DNA of 64,000 bases from Burkholderiales bacterium. GTDB taxonomy: Bacteria > Pseudomonadota > Gammaproteobacteria > Burkholderiales > Casimicrobiaceae. A model generated the notes under the pieces. The model did no database searches, was not told where the DNA came from, and was given only the letters and a program-made list of their open reading frames with translations. Where the stretch lies: positions 1 to 64,000 of the forward strand of contig CAJPFI010000024.1 of assembly GCA_905339295.1 (NCBI GenBank). The letters are read 5' to 3'. The number at the start of each line of letters is the position of its first letter. Position 1 is the first letter of the stretch. Below are positions 45,710-56,616 of the stretch, one piece after another. The position numbers and the translations under genes are program-made.

Positions 45710-45737
45710 GGGCCGCCGGGCGCCATCCCGGCGGCCC
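45710..45737 (+). terminator. GC-rich stem-loop after the OsmC gene
   Basis: Perfect 11-base-pair stem GGGCCGCCGGG / CCCGGCGGCCC with loop CGCCAT, 12 bases after the OsmC stop codon. No T-run follows, so it is either an atypical terminator or an mRNA 3'-end stabiliser. Confidence 0.6.
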
Positions 45738-45827
45738 GACAGCCTCGGCTACTTGACCCCGCACGAATTCAAGCAGCACCATCCGCCCATTCAGGACCAC
45801 CCACCCCGAGCCATTCCCCAGGAATGA
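45738..45827 (+). mobile_element. Remnant of an IS transposase C-terminus
   Basis: Reading from 45738 gives DSLGYLTPHEFKQHH, ending at TGA 45825-45827. LGYLTPxEF is the typical last segment of DDE transposases of the IS3-like group. Only about 30 codons survive and no inverted repeat is recognisable. It lies directly before the integrase remnant. Confidence 0.45.
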
Positions 45828-46265
45828 TTGGCTCGAAATTCCGGACTCAGGTCAATCGAGGCGCGGCGCGGGAGCGATCCCGTCTTCGTCTTTACCTACC
45901 GGGGCAAGCCGCTGCAAGAGCTCCACAACACGGCATGGCAAAACGCTTGGAAGAAAGCCGGACTCCCTCGGGAGGCGGGCATCCTTCGCGGCGTGCATAA
46001 CCTGCGGCACACCTTCGGGCGCAGGTTGCGGGGTGCGGGCGTTCCGCTCGAAACCCGCAAGACGCTCCTGGGCCATGCGATCGGCGATATCACGACCCAC
46101 TACTCGGCAGCCGAGTTGCGCGAGCTTCTCGACGCCGCCGAGCGCATCAACGAACGGGGGAACACCGAGACACCGACGCTCACGCTTGTCGGACGCGTGC
46201 AGGCTGTCGGAAATGTGTCGGAAAAAGAAAAAGGGCTAGCGAGAGAATCTGCGCTAACCCTTTGA
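45828..46265 (+). pseudogene. Truncated tyrosine recombinase (phage-type integrase), C-terminal part
   Basis: 145 codons from a TTG, matching only the end of a tyrosine integrase. FVFTYRGKPLQELHNTAWQN, HNLRHTF (His57, Arg60), LLGH (His83) and the nucleophile Tyr92 in THYS are present. The N-terminal DNA-binding domains and the first catalytic arginine are missing. It ends four bases before the encoded CCA end of tRNA-Arg, the classical integration site for genomic islands, so it is a scar of a lost or decayed island. Its AT content is higher than that of its neighbours. Confidence 0.8.
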
Positions 46266-46269
46266 TTAT

Positions 46270-46346
46270 TGGCGCGCCCGGCAGGATTTGAACCCACGAC
46301 CCCCTGGTTCGTAGCCAGGTACTCTATCCAACTGAGCTACGGGCGC
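46270..46346 (-). tRNA. tRNA-Arg (anticodon ACG)
   Basis: 77 bases on the reverse strand with a 7-base-pair acceptor stem (GCGCCCG / CGGGCGC), D arm GCTCAGTTGGATAGAGT (D stem GCTC/GAGT), anticodon stem CCTGG / CCAGG around loop CTACGAA, and T arm with GGTTCAAATC. The discriminator is G and CCA is encoded (46270-46272). Anticodon ACG reads CGN arginine codons after deamination to inosine. Confidence 0.97.
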
Positions 46347-46367
46347 GAAGCCTTTCATTATACCGGA

Positions 46368-47852
46368 TCAGTCCGCCGGGTCGCCAGCGTCCGGGTCCGC
46401 CTCGGGGACCGGCTCCGGCTGCGTCCGCTTGAGCGAGAACGCCTTGATCAGCCACGCGATTCCCATCCAGGTGGCGACCACGGCCAGCGGCCAGGCGATG
46501 ACCGAGGGCCAGAATGCGGCCACGCCGCCCAGCCCGATCGCGACGATCGACATCTTCACCAGCAACCCGGCTTCGGCGGGGCCGAGCGGCCGGCGATTGG
46601 TCAGCGCCGCGGACAGCGTGCTGCCCATGCTGACCGCGCCGGCCGCCGCGCGCCCTGCACTGCCCGAGGGCGCGCGGCGCACGTCGACCGGCTCGGCGTC
46701 CCCGGTCGGGCGGACGCGATGGCGGCGGGTCAGGACGATCTCGGTGGAATGCGCGAGGTCGGCCAGGTACTGGTCGGCCATGAGTCCCGCAAACGCGCGA
46801 TCCTGGATCGCGACGTCGAGCTCGTAGTTGCCCATCCAGCTCGCCAGATTGAGGTTGGTCGAGCCGACGCGCGCCCACACGCCGTCCGCGACCGCGGTCT
46901 TCGCGTGCAGCATCGTGCCGTTCCACTCGAACACGCGCACGCCGCCGTCGAGCAGCGGCTTGTACCCGGCGCGCGATACCGGCGAGATCATCGGGATGTC
47001 GGACGCGCCCGGCACGAGCAGGCGCACGTCGAGACCGTCGCGCGCGGCGGCCGCGAGCGCCTGCACGTACGCCGCGGTCCCGACGAAGTACGCGTCGGTC
47101 AGCCACAGGTATTCGCGCGCCACCGACGCGATCGTGAGGTCGAGTCGGTAGGTGCCGGCGGCATTGGGCGTCCCGGCGACCACGCGCAGCGTCACGTCGC
47201 CCGCCTCGGGAATCGTCGCGGGATCGGACAGGAACTCGGGGCCCAGCTCCTCGCCGGCCACGTCCCACACGAGCGCGAACGCGCGCTGGAGCGCGGCCAC
47301 GGCGGGTCCTTCGACCGCGATGCCGGTGTCGCGCCACGGCTCGAGCCGCTTCGCCGGATTGCCCTGCCACTTGGCGCTCACGCACAGGCCGCTCACGAAC
47401 CCGATCCGGTCGTCGATGGTGATCGTCTTGCGGTGATCGCGCGAGAGCCACGCCAGCGGGCTCGCGAGCCCGGGCGCATTGAACATCCGCATCTCGGCAC
47501 CGGTCCCGTCCAGCGCCTTCCACGCGTTCTTGCCTCGCCTGCCGCCGAGCCAGTCGACCAGCACCTTGACGGCCACTCCGGCGCGCGCGCGCTCGGCGAG
47601 CGCCTCGGCGAACGCGCGACCGATGTCGTCGTCGTCGACGATGTACATCTCGAACAGGATCGCGCGCCGCGCGCTGCGGATCGCCTCGAGCCACGCCGGG
47701 AAGTTCTCGTGCGCGTCGATGAGCAGCCGAACCGCGTTGCCGTGGATCGCGTCGGCGCCGGTCGTGCGCAGGAACGCGCGCTCGGCCAGCACCGAGGAGT
47801 CCTCGGCCGTGACCGGCGCGGCAGCGATGGCGGGATGGTCGTCGGCGATCAT
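46368..47852 (-). CDS. Phospholipase D-like protein, cardiolipin synthase type
   Basis: 494-residue member of the PLD superfamily with two complete HKD motifs: HRKTITIDD followed by GFVSGLC, and HAKTAVADGVWARVGSTN. This pair identifies cardiolipin-synthase-like enzymes that transfer phosphatidyl groups. It lacks the N-terminal transmembrane helices of ClsA and resembles ClsB, but it has an added C-terminal segment with two hydrophobic helices (LLVKMSIVAIGLGGVAAFW, VIAWPLAVVATWMGIAWL) that may anchor it. The real substrate is not provable here. Confidence 0.88.
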   Translation of the reverse strand: MIADDHPAIAAAPVTAEDSSVLAERAFLRTTGADAIHGNAVRLLIDAHENFPAWLEAIRSARRAILFEMYIVDDDDIGRAFAEALAERARAGVAVKVLVDWLGGRRGKNAWKALDGTGAEMRMFNAPGLASPLAWLSRDHRKTITIDDRIGFVSGLCVSAKWQGNPAKRLEPWRDTGIAVEGPAVAALQRAFALVWDVAGEELGPEFLSDPATIPEAGDVTLRVVAGTPNAAGTYRLDLTIASVAREYLWLTDAYFVGTAAYVQALAAAARDGLDVRLLVPGASDIPMISPVSRAGYKPLLDGGVRVFEWNGTMLHAKTAVADGVWARVGSTNLNLASWMGNYELDVAIQDRAFAGLMADQYLADLAHSTEIVLTRRHRVRPTGDAEPVDVRRAPSGSAGRAAAGAVSMGSTLSAALTNRRPLGPAEAGLLVKMSIVAIGLGGVAAFWPSVIAWPLAVVATWMGIAWLIKAFSLKRTQPEPVPEADPDAGDPAD

Positions 47853-48044
47853 CGCGGGCGGTCGCGCCGCGATGCGGTTTCGTCGCGGCGACGTTAAGGT
47901 ATCACGCCGGCACGATGACGCATGAAGGCCGTGCGCCCCATTGCGCCTCCCGACCGGCGCAGGCGATACCGTCGCGGCGCGCCCGCCCGCCCCGGCGATG
48001 CGGCCGCCGGCGGGCGCGCGACGCGCCCGAAGCCTGTCGTCGCG

Positions 48045-49067
48045 TCAGACCGGGACGCAGACCGTGTTCGCGTCCTCGGGAACGAAGCCCAGCGCGAGCA
48101 TCTGGTTGCGGATCGCCAGGCTCGTCGTGTAGCGATGGTTGGGTGCGCCGGACATCCCGTTGTTGTAGACGCGGTAGAGCGGGATGCTGCCCGCCGGGCA
48201 AATGCCGCCCGACGGCAGCTTCACCTTGAACGCGATCTTCTCGAACTGCCAGACGAAGCTGTTGAGGATCAGGCCCGCGCACTCGTAGTCGATCGCCGTG
48301 TAGAAATGCGAGCTCTTCGGCGCGAAGTACACCTGGAAGAACCGGCAGACGTCGAACAGCACGACGCCCGACGTCCACACCTTGAACGTCTGGCCGGTGC
48401 GCTGCCAGGCGCCGCCGTACGCGCCGCCGTCGATTCCATTGATCTCGTCGGCGTCCGCGGTCACGAAGTAGTGGCCGAACCCCGCGTGGTAGTACTCGAC
48501 CGCCGTGGTCGTCGTCGCGGCTCCTCCGCCGAACGTCGTCACGTTGCCGCCGATGACCTGCACCTGGCTCTGGAACGTGAAGTAGTCGTCGAGGCAGTAG
48601 CCGCTCGTGCTGCCGCAGCTGTTCTCGTACTCGAATGCCCCGAGGTAGATGTAGTAGACCCCGTCGGGGACCAGCTGGCGCGGCCTGGTCGTGAAGTAAT
48701 CGTAGTAGTAGAAGTTCGCCGGCAGCGGGTTCAGCTGATCGCTCGCAAGGATCCAGTAGTCGAATCCCTGCCCCGGAACGATCGGGAACTGCGTCAGGAA
48801 GAGCATGATCCGGATCGAGCCCGAGTTGTAGATCATGCTCTGGTTGTCGAGCCGGTCGAACGCCATTTCGACGGTCCCGGCGCCGTTGTTGACGGCGTAC
48901 GAGCCGCTGCCGCTGAACTCGAGGAAGCCGTAGACGTCCTGCGACTTGGCTTCCGACTTCGCCACGGTCTCCGCAGCGACGGGCGGATGGTCCATGGCGT
49001 TCTGCCCGTGAGCGAACGAGACGCCCGCAAGCAACGCGATGCCGAGTCCCCATGCCTCGAGCTTCAT
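48045..49067 (-). CDS. Exported protein with DUF5648-like repeats
   Basis: 340-residue secreted protein. The signal peptide is MKLEAWGLGIALLAGVSFAHG; the ATG at 49067 follows a GGGGAGA ribosome site. The C-terminal half has the aromatic, HFYT-type repeats of DUF5648 (EYYHAGFGHYFVTADADEI, SSHFYTAIDYECAG, IPLYRVYNNG, APNHRYTTSLAIRNQM). The N-terminal half, with NNGAGTVEMAFDRLDNQS, resembles a beta-sandwich. Cysteines come in likely disulfide pairs. It is probably a cell-surface or extracellular protein; its function is not known. Confidence 0.8.
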   Translation of the reverse strand: MKLEAWGLGIALLAGVSFAHGQNAMDHPPVAAETVAKSEAKSQDVYGFLEFSGSGSYAVNNGAGTVEMAFDRLDNQSMIYNSGSIRIMLFLTQFPIVPGQGFDYWILASDQLNPLPANFYYYDYFTTRPRQLVPDGVYYIYLGAFEYENSCGSTSGYCLDDYFTFQSQVQVIGGNVTTFGGGAATTTTAVEYYHAGFGHYFVTADADEINGIDGGAYGGAWQRTGQTFKVWTSGVVLFDVCRFFQVYFAPKSSHFYTAIDYECAGLILNSFVWQFEKIAFKVKLPSGGICPAGSIPLYRVYNNGMSGAPNHRYTTSLAIRNQMLALGFVPEDANTVCVPV

Positions 49068-49321
49068 GTTTCTCCCCTCGTTGTGTCCCGGTTCGCAGGC
49101 ACGGCAGACGGTACCGACGAACGCTTCGCTCGCGCCGTGCGCATGCGGCCGCACGAACGCGCCCGGCAAAAGTGTGCCACGATTCGACGCCCCACGGTCA
49201 TACGATCACGGGAATATTCCCGGCGCGGGTGTCGCCGTGTCATGCCGTGCGGGCTGCATGCGCACGACGGTGCGGGTCCGGCTCGCGCGAGTCGGCGCCC
49301 CACCGCGCGGCCGACTCGCGC

Positions 49322-50412
49322 TCACTGCCTGCGGATGCCGAGCCTGCGCACGACGTCCCCCCACTTGGCGACATCGGCCCGGATCACCGCGTCGAACTCG
49401 ACGGGCGTCCCGCCCGCCGGCTCGAGCCCCTGCACGTCGAACCAGCGCCGCACCTCCGCGCTCGCGAGGATGGCGTCGACCGTGCGATCGAGCAGCGCGA
49501 CGATCGCCGCCGGCGTGCCGGCCGGCGCCACGAAGCCGAGCCAGGTGCCGACGTCGAGGGAAGGAAAGCCGGCTTCCGCGAGGGTCGGCACGTGCGGAAG
49601 CTGCCGCGAGCGGCGATCGCCGAGGATCGCCAGCGCGCGCACCTGGCCCGTCCGGATCGCGCCCAGCGACGCGGTGACGCTCGCGAGCAGCACGTGGACC
49701 TCGCCGGTGGAGATCGCCGCCATCGTCTGGCCGGATCCGCGGTAGGGAACGTGATGCAACGCGATGCCGGCCGTCGAGGCGAGCAGCTCGGTGTCGAGGT
49801 GGCTGGACGACCCGATCCCGGTCGACGCGTAGTTGAGTACGCCGGGACGAGCGCGCGCGTAGTCGACGAACTCGGCCAGCGTCGCCACCGGCAGCGCCGT
49901 GCTGACCAGCGCGACCTTGGTCTGCCAGGCGATGTTGACGACCGGAGCGAAGTCGGCGAGCGGATCGAAGGTCACGTTCGGCAGCACGCTCGGCGCCATC
50001 ACGTGCGTCGCGGTCGACGCGAGCAGCAGCGTGTGGCCGTCCGGCGCCGAGCGTTTCGCGGCGTCGGTGCCGATGAGCCCGTTCGCGCCCGGGCGGTTGT
50101 CGACGACGAACGGCGCGCCCAGCTCGGCTTCGAGACGCTCGCCCAGCATGCGCGCGACGAGGTCCGCGGTGCCGCCCACGGCCTGCGGCACGACGATGCG
50201 CACGCTGCGGGACGGCCACCCGTCGCCCGTGTGCCTGGCGCCGTCGCCGCGCTCGCGCGTCGCGCGTGCCGATCCGACCTGCGGCGCCGATGGCGCGGGG
50301 ACAATGCCGCCGGCGAGCGCGAGCGCGGCCAGCAACGCCCGGCGCCGCGACGCCGACGCCGGCCCGTCGGGTCGCGTCCGCGCGGTCGCGCCGCGGTCGG
50401 CACGCGCCGGCA

Positions 50413-50413
<1 letters not shown>
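49322..50413 (-). CDS. Bug-family tripartite tricarboxylate transporter receptor
   Basis: 363-residue periplasmic binding protein. After an Arg-rich leader with SRRRALLAALALAGG come the family features: SVRIVVPQAVGGTADLVARM, VVDNRPGANGLIGTDAAKRS followed by APDGHTLLLAST, and VPYRGSGQTMAAISTGEV. Bug proteins bind carboxylates such as tricarballylate, glutamate or nicotinate. No TctA or TctB membrane genes are nearby, as is usual for orphan Bug receptors. The start shares one base with the stop of the upstream adenylation-carrier gene, so it likely captures the acid that enzyme activates. Confidence 0.9.
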
Positions 50414-52212
<1,799 letters not shown>

Positions 52213-52549
52213 CGGGCAATCGAAGGAAGCGTGGAAGTTCTGCGGGGCGTCCGACCGGCCAGGGGCGCCACCGGCGGCGGCGATGTCAGCCGAATCCTTC
52301 CTCGTCGCGAGGACCTGCCGAAGCGCTTCCCGAACGCAGCGTCCGATGCCCCGCCGGTGGTCCGTCAGTTTACCGGCTGCGGGCGACGCGGGCGGCCGGT
52401 GTTGCCGGCGGCGGGACCGACGGGGTTCGATCCGCGCTCGGCACCGACCGCCTCGCGTACGGGTTGCCGGACCGGAGGATCGCAGGCCGCCATCCGACTG
52501 CCGCGACCCGACCGGGCGCGCACGGCGGCGCGCGCGACGCCGCCGCGCC
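52213..52549 (-). other. Gap between MeaB-thioesterase and adenylation-carrier genes
   Basis: 337 bases without a supported gene between two reverse-strand genes. It begins, in reading direction, with a GC stem-loop just after the upstream stop and probably contains a promoter for the downstream pair, but no clear -35/-10 is visible. Confidence 0.45.
52524..52544 (-). terminator. Stem-loop after the MeaB-thioesterase gene
   Basis: 7-base-pair stem GGCGGCG / CGCCGCC with a 7-base loop, six bases past the stop codon of the fused gene. There is no T-run, so termination strength is uncertain. Confidence 0.4.
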
Positions 52550-53800
52550 TTACGGCGTCAGGTGCGGCGCGTGCCGCCGAGTGGTCAGGTAGACGGTTCC
52601 GGTGAACGACGACACCACGGTGCCGTCGCCGCGCGTCACGTCGACGCGATAGATGGCGAGCTTGGCGGTGCGGCTCACCTCGGTCGACCGCGCCGTGAGC
52701 ACGTCCCCCTCGCTCACGGCGACCTGGAACGTCATGTGCGTGTCGATGCCCGCGGCGATGACGCCGTACTGGTTCGCCGCGATGCCGAACGCGCTGTCGG
52801 CGAGGCAGAAGATCGCGCCGCCATGGCACTTGCCGTTGAAGTTGAGGTGCGACTTCCCGACGCGCATGCGCATCGTCGCGCTGCCGGGGGCGGACTCGAC
52901 GAACTCGATCGCATTGAGGCGCTGGTACGGATCGCTCTCGCAGAAACGGCGCAGCGTGTCGCTGACGGCGTCGCCCGGCGGCGGCGTCGCGGCCTGCCGC
53001 CGACGCCTGCCCACGCCCGCCTCGGCCGCATGCGCATCGAGCGTGTCGACCAGCGCGGACACGCCCTCGCCGGTGGTGGCCGTCGTGCGCAGCACGCGCA
53101 CGCGCCAGCCCGGGCGGCGCGCGCGCAGGTGCAGCATGTCGTCGAGCTCGCGTTCCGTCCGGTCCGCGAGCGGCTGGTCGCCCTTGTTCACGACGAGCAC
53201 GTCGGCGATCTCGAGGATGCCGGCCTTGATCGCCTGGACGTCGTCGCCCAGGCCGGGCGGGCAGACGACGACGCTCGTGTCGGCCAGCGACGCGATGTCG
53301 ACGTCGGACTGCCCGGCGCCCACCGTCTCGACGATGACCACGTCGAATCCCGCGGCGTCGAGCAGGTCGACGATGCGGCGCGTCGCGCGCGCGAGCCCGC
53401 CCGCATGCCCGCGCGAGGCGAGCGAGCGGATGAAGACCCCGTCGGCGCCGCCCGAGCTGCCCATCCGGATGCGATCGCCGAGCACGGCGCCGCCGGTGAT
53501 CGGGCTCGACGGGTCGATGGCCGCGACGGCCACGCGCCGGCCGCGCGCCGCGTACTGCTGCAGCAGCGCGTTGATCAGCGTCGACTTGCCGGCGCCCGGC
53601 GCGCCGGTGATCCCCACGACGTGCGCGCGGCCGATGTCGGCAGCGATCGCCGCCGAAAGCGCCCCCGATTGAGGCAGGTCGTTTTCGATCTCGGTGATCG
53701 CGCGCGCGATCGTCGCGCGATGGCCGGCGCGGATGGCCGCCACGCGCTTGTCGACGCCGGACGGCGCGCCGGCGCCGCCCTTCGGATCCGCGCGCTTCAT
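52550..53800 (-). CDS. MeaB-type G-protein fused to a PaaI-like hotdog thioesterase
   Basis: One uninterrupted 416-residue frame with two enzymes. Residues about 15-262 are a MeaB GTPase: GITGAPGAGKST, IDPSSPITGGAVLGDRIRM, VIVETVGAGQSDVD, PPGLGDDVQAIKAGILEIAD and NKGD. An Arg/Pro-rich linker (about 263-278) leads to a hotdog domain with the PaaI signature HLNFNGKCHGGAIFCLADSA and the later strands THMTFQVAVSEGDVLTARST. MeaB loads B12 into acyl-CoA mutases; PaaI-type thioesterases hydrolyse stalled acyl-CoAs. The start is ten bases after the mutase stop, so this is the mutase's own chaperone. The MeaB C-terminal dimerisation arm seems replaced by the hotdog domain. Confidence 0.88.
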   Translation of the reverse strand: MKRADPKGGAGAPSGVDKRVAAIRAGHRATIARAITEIENDLPQSGALSAAIAADIGRAHVVGITGAPGAGKSTLINALLQQYAARGRRVAVAAIDPSSPITGGAVLGDRIRMGSSGGADGVFIRSLASRGHAGGLARATRRIVDLLDAAGFDVVIVETVGAGQSDVDIASLADTSVVVCPPGLGDDVQAIKAGILEIADVLVVNKGDQPLADRTERELDDMLHLRARRPGWRVRVLRTTATTGEGVSALVDTLDAHAAEAGVGRRRRQAATPPPGDAVSDTLRRFCESDPYQRLNAIEFVESAPGSATMRMRVGKSHLNFNGKCHGGAIFCLADSAFGIAANQYGVIAAGIDTHMTFQVAVSEGDVLTARSTEVSRTAKLAIYRVDVTRGDGTVVSSFTGTVYLTTRRHAPHLTP

Positions 53801-53810
53801 CTCGACCGCG

Positions 53811-55502
53811 TCAGACGACGACCAGCGGATGGCCGAAGCCGAGCTCGCGCCGCAGCGTGCCGCAGATCTCGCCGTGCGTGCAGCCGACGTCCGCGGCCGC
53901 GACCACCTGGCCGAAGAGGTTTCCGCCGCCCGTTCCCGTCGCCTGCGCGGTCCGCGCGAGGTCGGCGAGCGCCCTGTCCACGGCGCTGGCCGAGCGTCGC
54001 GCCTTCCAGTCGGCGAAGCCGCGCACGTGCGCGCGCATTCCGGCCGGATCGGGCTTCGGCAACGCCGGGCGCGCGCTCGCATCCTCGTCGACCCGGTACG
54101 CGTTGACGCCCACGACGGTCTGCGCACCGCTGTCGATGCGCCCCTGGTGCATGCGCGCCGACTCGCCGATGCGCCGCTGCACCATGCCCGACTCGACAGC
54201 GCGGTACATGCCGCCCGCCGCCTCGACCTCGTCGATGATCGCCAGGATCCGCGCCTCCATCTCGTCGGTCAGCGACTCGACGAAGTACGAGCCGCCGAGC
54301 GGATCGATGACGTCGGTCAGGTGCGCCTCCTCGCGCAGGATGTTCTGCGTGGCGACCGCGATTCGCGCGCCGAACTGCGTCGGGCACGAGAGCGCCTCGT
54401 CGTAGGCATCGGTGTGCAGCGACTGCAGCCCGCCGAAGATGCCGGCCATCGCCTGCGCGGCGACGCGCGCGATGTTGTTGAGCGGCTGCTGCCGCGTGAG
54501 GTCCACGCCCGACGTCTGGCCGTGGAACTTGAAGCGCCACGAGCGCGGGTCGCGCGCGCCGTAGCGTTCGCGCGTGAGTCGCGCCCAGATGCGGCGGCCG
54601 GCGCGGAACTTGGCGATTTCCTCGAAGAACGAGATCGAGATGTCGAAGAAGAACGTGAAGCGCGGCAGGAACGCGTCGGGGGACATGCCGGCGGCCACGC
54701 AGTCGTCGGCGTACTGGAGCGCCGACGACAGCGTGAACGCCATCGCCTCCGCCGGCGTCGCGCCCGCCTGCTGCATGTGCTGGCCGACCACCGACAGCGG
54801 GTTCCAGCGCGGCACGTGCTCGCCGCACCACGCGATGTGGTCGGTGAGCACCCGGCGCGCGCCGGGGAGCGCCAGGCGGAAGAACATGTGGTTGGCGACG
54901 AAGTGCGACAGGTAGTCGCTCTGGTTCGACGTGCCGCTGATCGTGCGCCAGTCCACGCCGCGCCGCCGCGCCGTGGCGAGCATGAACGCGAGCAGCGTGA
55001 ACGGCGACGGGTCGTTCATCGCGCACGACGTCGTCGACAGGTCGACGCCGTCGAGGCACGTCGTCATGTGGTCGGCGCTGTTGACGACCACGCCGCAGGT
55101 GCCGAGCAGCTCCTCGTCCACCTCGTCCATGTCGTAGCCGCGGAACACCGAGTTGCACGGGATGAGCGAGACGGCGGACGCGCCCTGATCCAGGATGTCG
55201 CGCAGCCGCGCGTTGTACTCGGCGGGCGTGCCCAGCCCGATCAGCTGGCGCTGCGTCCAGGTGCGGCCGCGGTGCATCGTCGCGTAGATGCCCCGCGTGT
55301 ACGGCGGCTGGCCGGGAAAGCCGACGTCGGTGTCGAACCGCGCCGGATCGACGTCGAGCGGCGTGTACAGCGGCTTGATCGGGATGCCCGACCGGTTCTG
55401 CACCGGCCTGTCGTGCCCGACCTGCGCGGCGTACTCCGCCGCCCAGCGCACCTGCGCTTCGTCGATCGATGCGGGGACCGGATCGGCAAGTGGCTTGTTC
55501 AT
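53811..55502 (-). CDS. B12-dependent acyl-CoA mutase 2, large subunit, novel substrate residues
   Basis: 563-residue catalytic subunit. Barrel motifs are well preserved: [39 protein letters not shown] (His242, equivalent to His244 of methylmalonyl-CoA mutase), [31 protein letters not shown] and [16 protein letters not shown]. The substrate residues are not those of a known type. The Tyr89 position is His77, and the Arg207 position (Gln in isobutyryl- and 2-hydroxyisobutyryl-CoA mutases) aligns with Asn204 if one gap is allowed. It overlaps the B12 subunit gene as ATGA and is followed by the MeaB-thioesterase gene. Confidence 0.9.
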   Translation of the reverse strand: MNKPLADPVPASIDEAQVRWAAEYAAQVGHDRPVQNRSGIPIKPLYTPLDVDPARFDTDVGFPGQPPYTRGIYATMHRGRTWTQRQLIGLGTPAEYNARLRDILDQGASAVSLIPCNSVFRGYDMDEVDEELLGTCGVVVNSADHMTTCLDGVDLSTTSCAMNDPSPFTLLAFMLATARRRGVDWRTISGTSNQSDYLSHFVANHMFFRLALPGARRVLTDHIAWCGEHVPRWNPLSVVGQHMQQAGATPAEAMAFTLSSALQYADDCVAAGMSPDAFLPRFTFFFDISISFFEEIAKFRAGRRIWARLTRERYGARDPRSWRFKFHGQTSGVDLTRQQPLNNIARVAAQAMAGIFGGLQSLHTDAYDEALSCPTQFGARIAVATQNILREEAHLTDVIDPLGGSYFVESLTDEMEARILAIIDEVEAAGGMYRAVESGMVQRRIGESARMHQGRIDSGAQTVVGVNAYRVDEDASARPALPKPDPAGMRAHVRGFADWKARRSASAVDRALADLARTAQATGTGGGNLFGQVVAAADVGCTHGEICGTLRRELGFGHPLVVV

Positions 55503-55930
55503 CGGATCGCGTCCAGTGCGGGAAAGCGGGCGGCGCGCACGCGCGCGGTCGCCTCGACGATGTAGGCGGCGATGTCCTCGAGCGGCGACCCCGGGTGGAA
55601 GACGCGCGCCACGCCCGCGTCGAGCAGCGCCTGTTCGTCCTCGTCCGGCACGATGCCGCCCACGATCACCGCGACGTCGGAGAGGTCCGCCTCGCGCAGC
55701 GCCGCCATGAGCTTCGGCACGATCAGGTGATCGGTCGCGAGCGACGACACGCCGATCACGTCGACGTCCTCCTCGACGGCGAGCTTGACGACGTTCCCGA
55801 TCTCCTGCCAAGGCGGCGTGTAGACGACCTCCATGCCGGCGTCGCGCAGGTGCGCGGCCACGATGCGGCTGCCGCGGTCGTGGCCGTCGAGGCCGATCTT
55901 GGTGATGAGCACCTTCGGTCGTGTCTTCAT
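55499..55930 (-). CDS. B12-binding small subunit of acyl-CoA mutase 2
   Basis: 143-residue cobalamin-binding subunit with the complete lower-ligand motif DGHDRG (Asp15, His17, Gly20) after KVLITKIGL, then [18 protein letters not shown] and [19 protein letters not shown]. It contrasts with the subunit at 15622-16032, where the aspartate is cysteine. It precedes and overlaps the large-subunit gene, an order opposite to that in operon 1, so the two systems are separate acquisitions or old paralogues rather than a recent duplication. Confidence 0.93.
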   Translation of the reverse strand: MKTRPKVLITKIGLDGHDRGSRIVAAHLRDAGMEVVYTPPWQEIGNVVKLAVEEDVDVIGVSSLATDHLIVPKLMAALREADLSDVAVIVGGIVPDEDEQALLDAGVARVFHPGSPLEDIAAYIVEATARVRAARFPALDAIR

Positions 55931-55988
55931 TCGTGCCTGGGGTCGCGGCGTGGGTCGAATCGGGGGTGTCGGCGCGGCGCGGGGGCGG

Positions 55989-56588
55989 TCAGGCGTCGAG
56001 AGGATCGCGGAGGAGGCGCACGAAGCGGCGCGCCAGCGTCTGGGGCGAGTCCTTGCCGGACCGGTACCACGTCTGCGACCAGTTGAGCGCGCCCAGCAGC
56101 ATGAGCTTGAGCGCGCGGCGGTCGGTGCGCGACGGCAGCGGCAGGGCCTGGATCGCCTGCGCGAACGTCCGCTCGTACTCGTCCCGCAGCGCGACCAGGC
56201 GCGCGGCGACCTCGGGGGCGTCGTCGGGCCGGACGCGGATCACGACCTGGCCGTAGTCGCTGTCCTCGAGGAGGCCCTCGAGGTGCGCGGCGCACACGTT
56301 CTCGAGCCGCGCCCACGGATCGCCGGCCTTCGCGAGCGCGGGCGCCACCGCTGCCTTGATGCGGCGCACGCCCTCCGCGTAGACCGCGACCAGCAGCTCC
56401 TCCTTGGAGGCGAAGTGGTAGTACAGCGACCCGGGCAGCATGCCGGCCATGCCCGCGATGTCGCGCATCGAGGTGAACCCGAAGCCCTTCTCGGCGAAAA
56501 ACCTCGCTGCCGCATCAAGAATCAGCGGCAGCCGGTTGTCGGCGCGGGATGCGACGGCGAGTCGGGCGGCGCTGCGGACGGCGGCCAT
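55989..56588 (-). CDS. TetR-family transcriptional regulator
   Basis: 199-residue repressor. The helix-turn-helix runs through ILDAAARFFAEKGFGFTSMR followed by DIAGMAGMLPGSLYYHF and SKEELL. The C-terminal domain has the WSQTWYRSGKDSP tail seen in acyl-CoA-responsive TetR proteins of the fatty-acid type. The ATG at 56588 lies 14 bases from a perfect palindrome in the divergent promoter region. It is probably an acyl-CoA-sensing repressor of both the mutase 2 operon and the facing dehydrogenase operon. Confidence 0.92.
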   Translation of the reverse strand: MAAVRSAARLAVASRADNRLPLILDAAARFFAEKGFGFTSMRDIAGMAGMLPGSLYYHFASKEELLVAVYAEGVRRIKAAVAPALAKAGDPWARLENVCAAHLEGLLEDSDYGQVVIRVRPDDAPEVAARLVALRDEYERTFAQAIQALPLPSRTDRRALKLMLLGALNWSQTWYRSGKDSPQTLARRFVRLLRDPLDA

Positions 56589-56602
56589 GGGTCTTTCCAA
56601 AA

Positions 56603-56616
56603 CAAACAGTTGTTTG
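56603..56616. promoter_or_regulatory. Palindromic operator between tetR and the hydroxyacid dehydrogenase operon
   Basis: CAAACAGTTGTTTG is a palindrome of arms CAAACA and TGTTTG. It fits the PsrA/FadR-type TetR consensus (C/G)AAAC-N4-GTTT(G/C). A -10-like TATGAT (56618-56623) follows immediately on the forward strand, so binding would cover the forward promoter as well as the tetR promoter. Confidence 0.75.
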
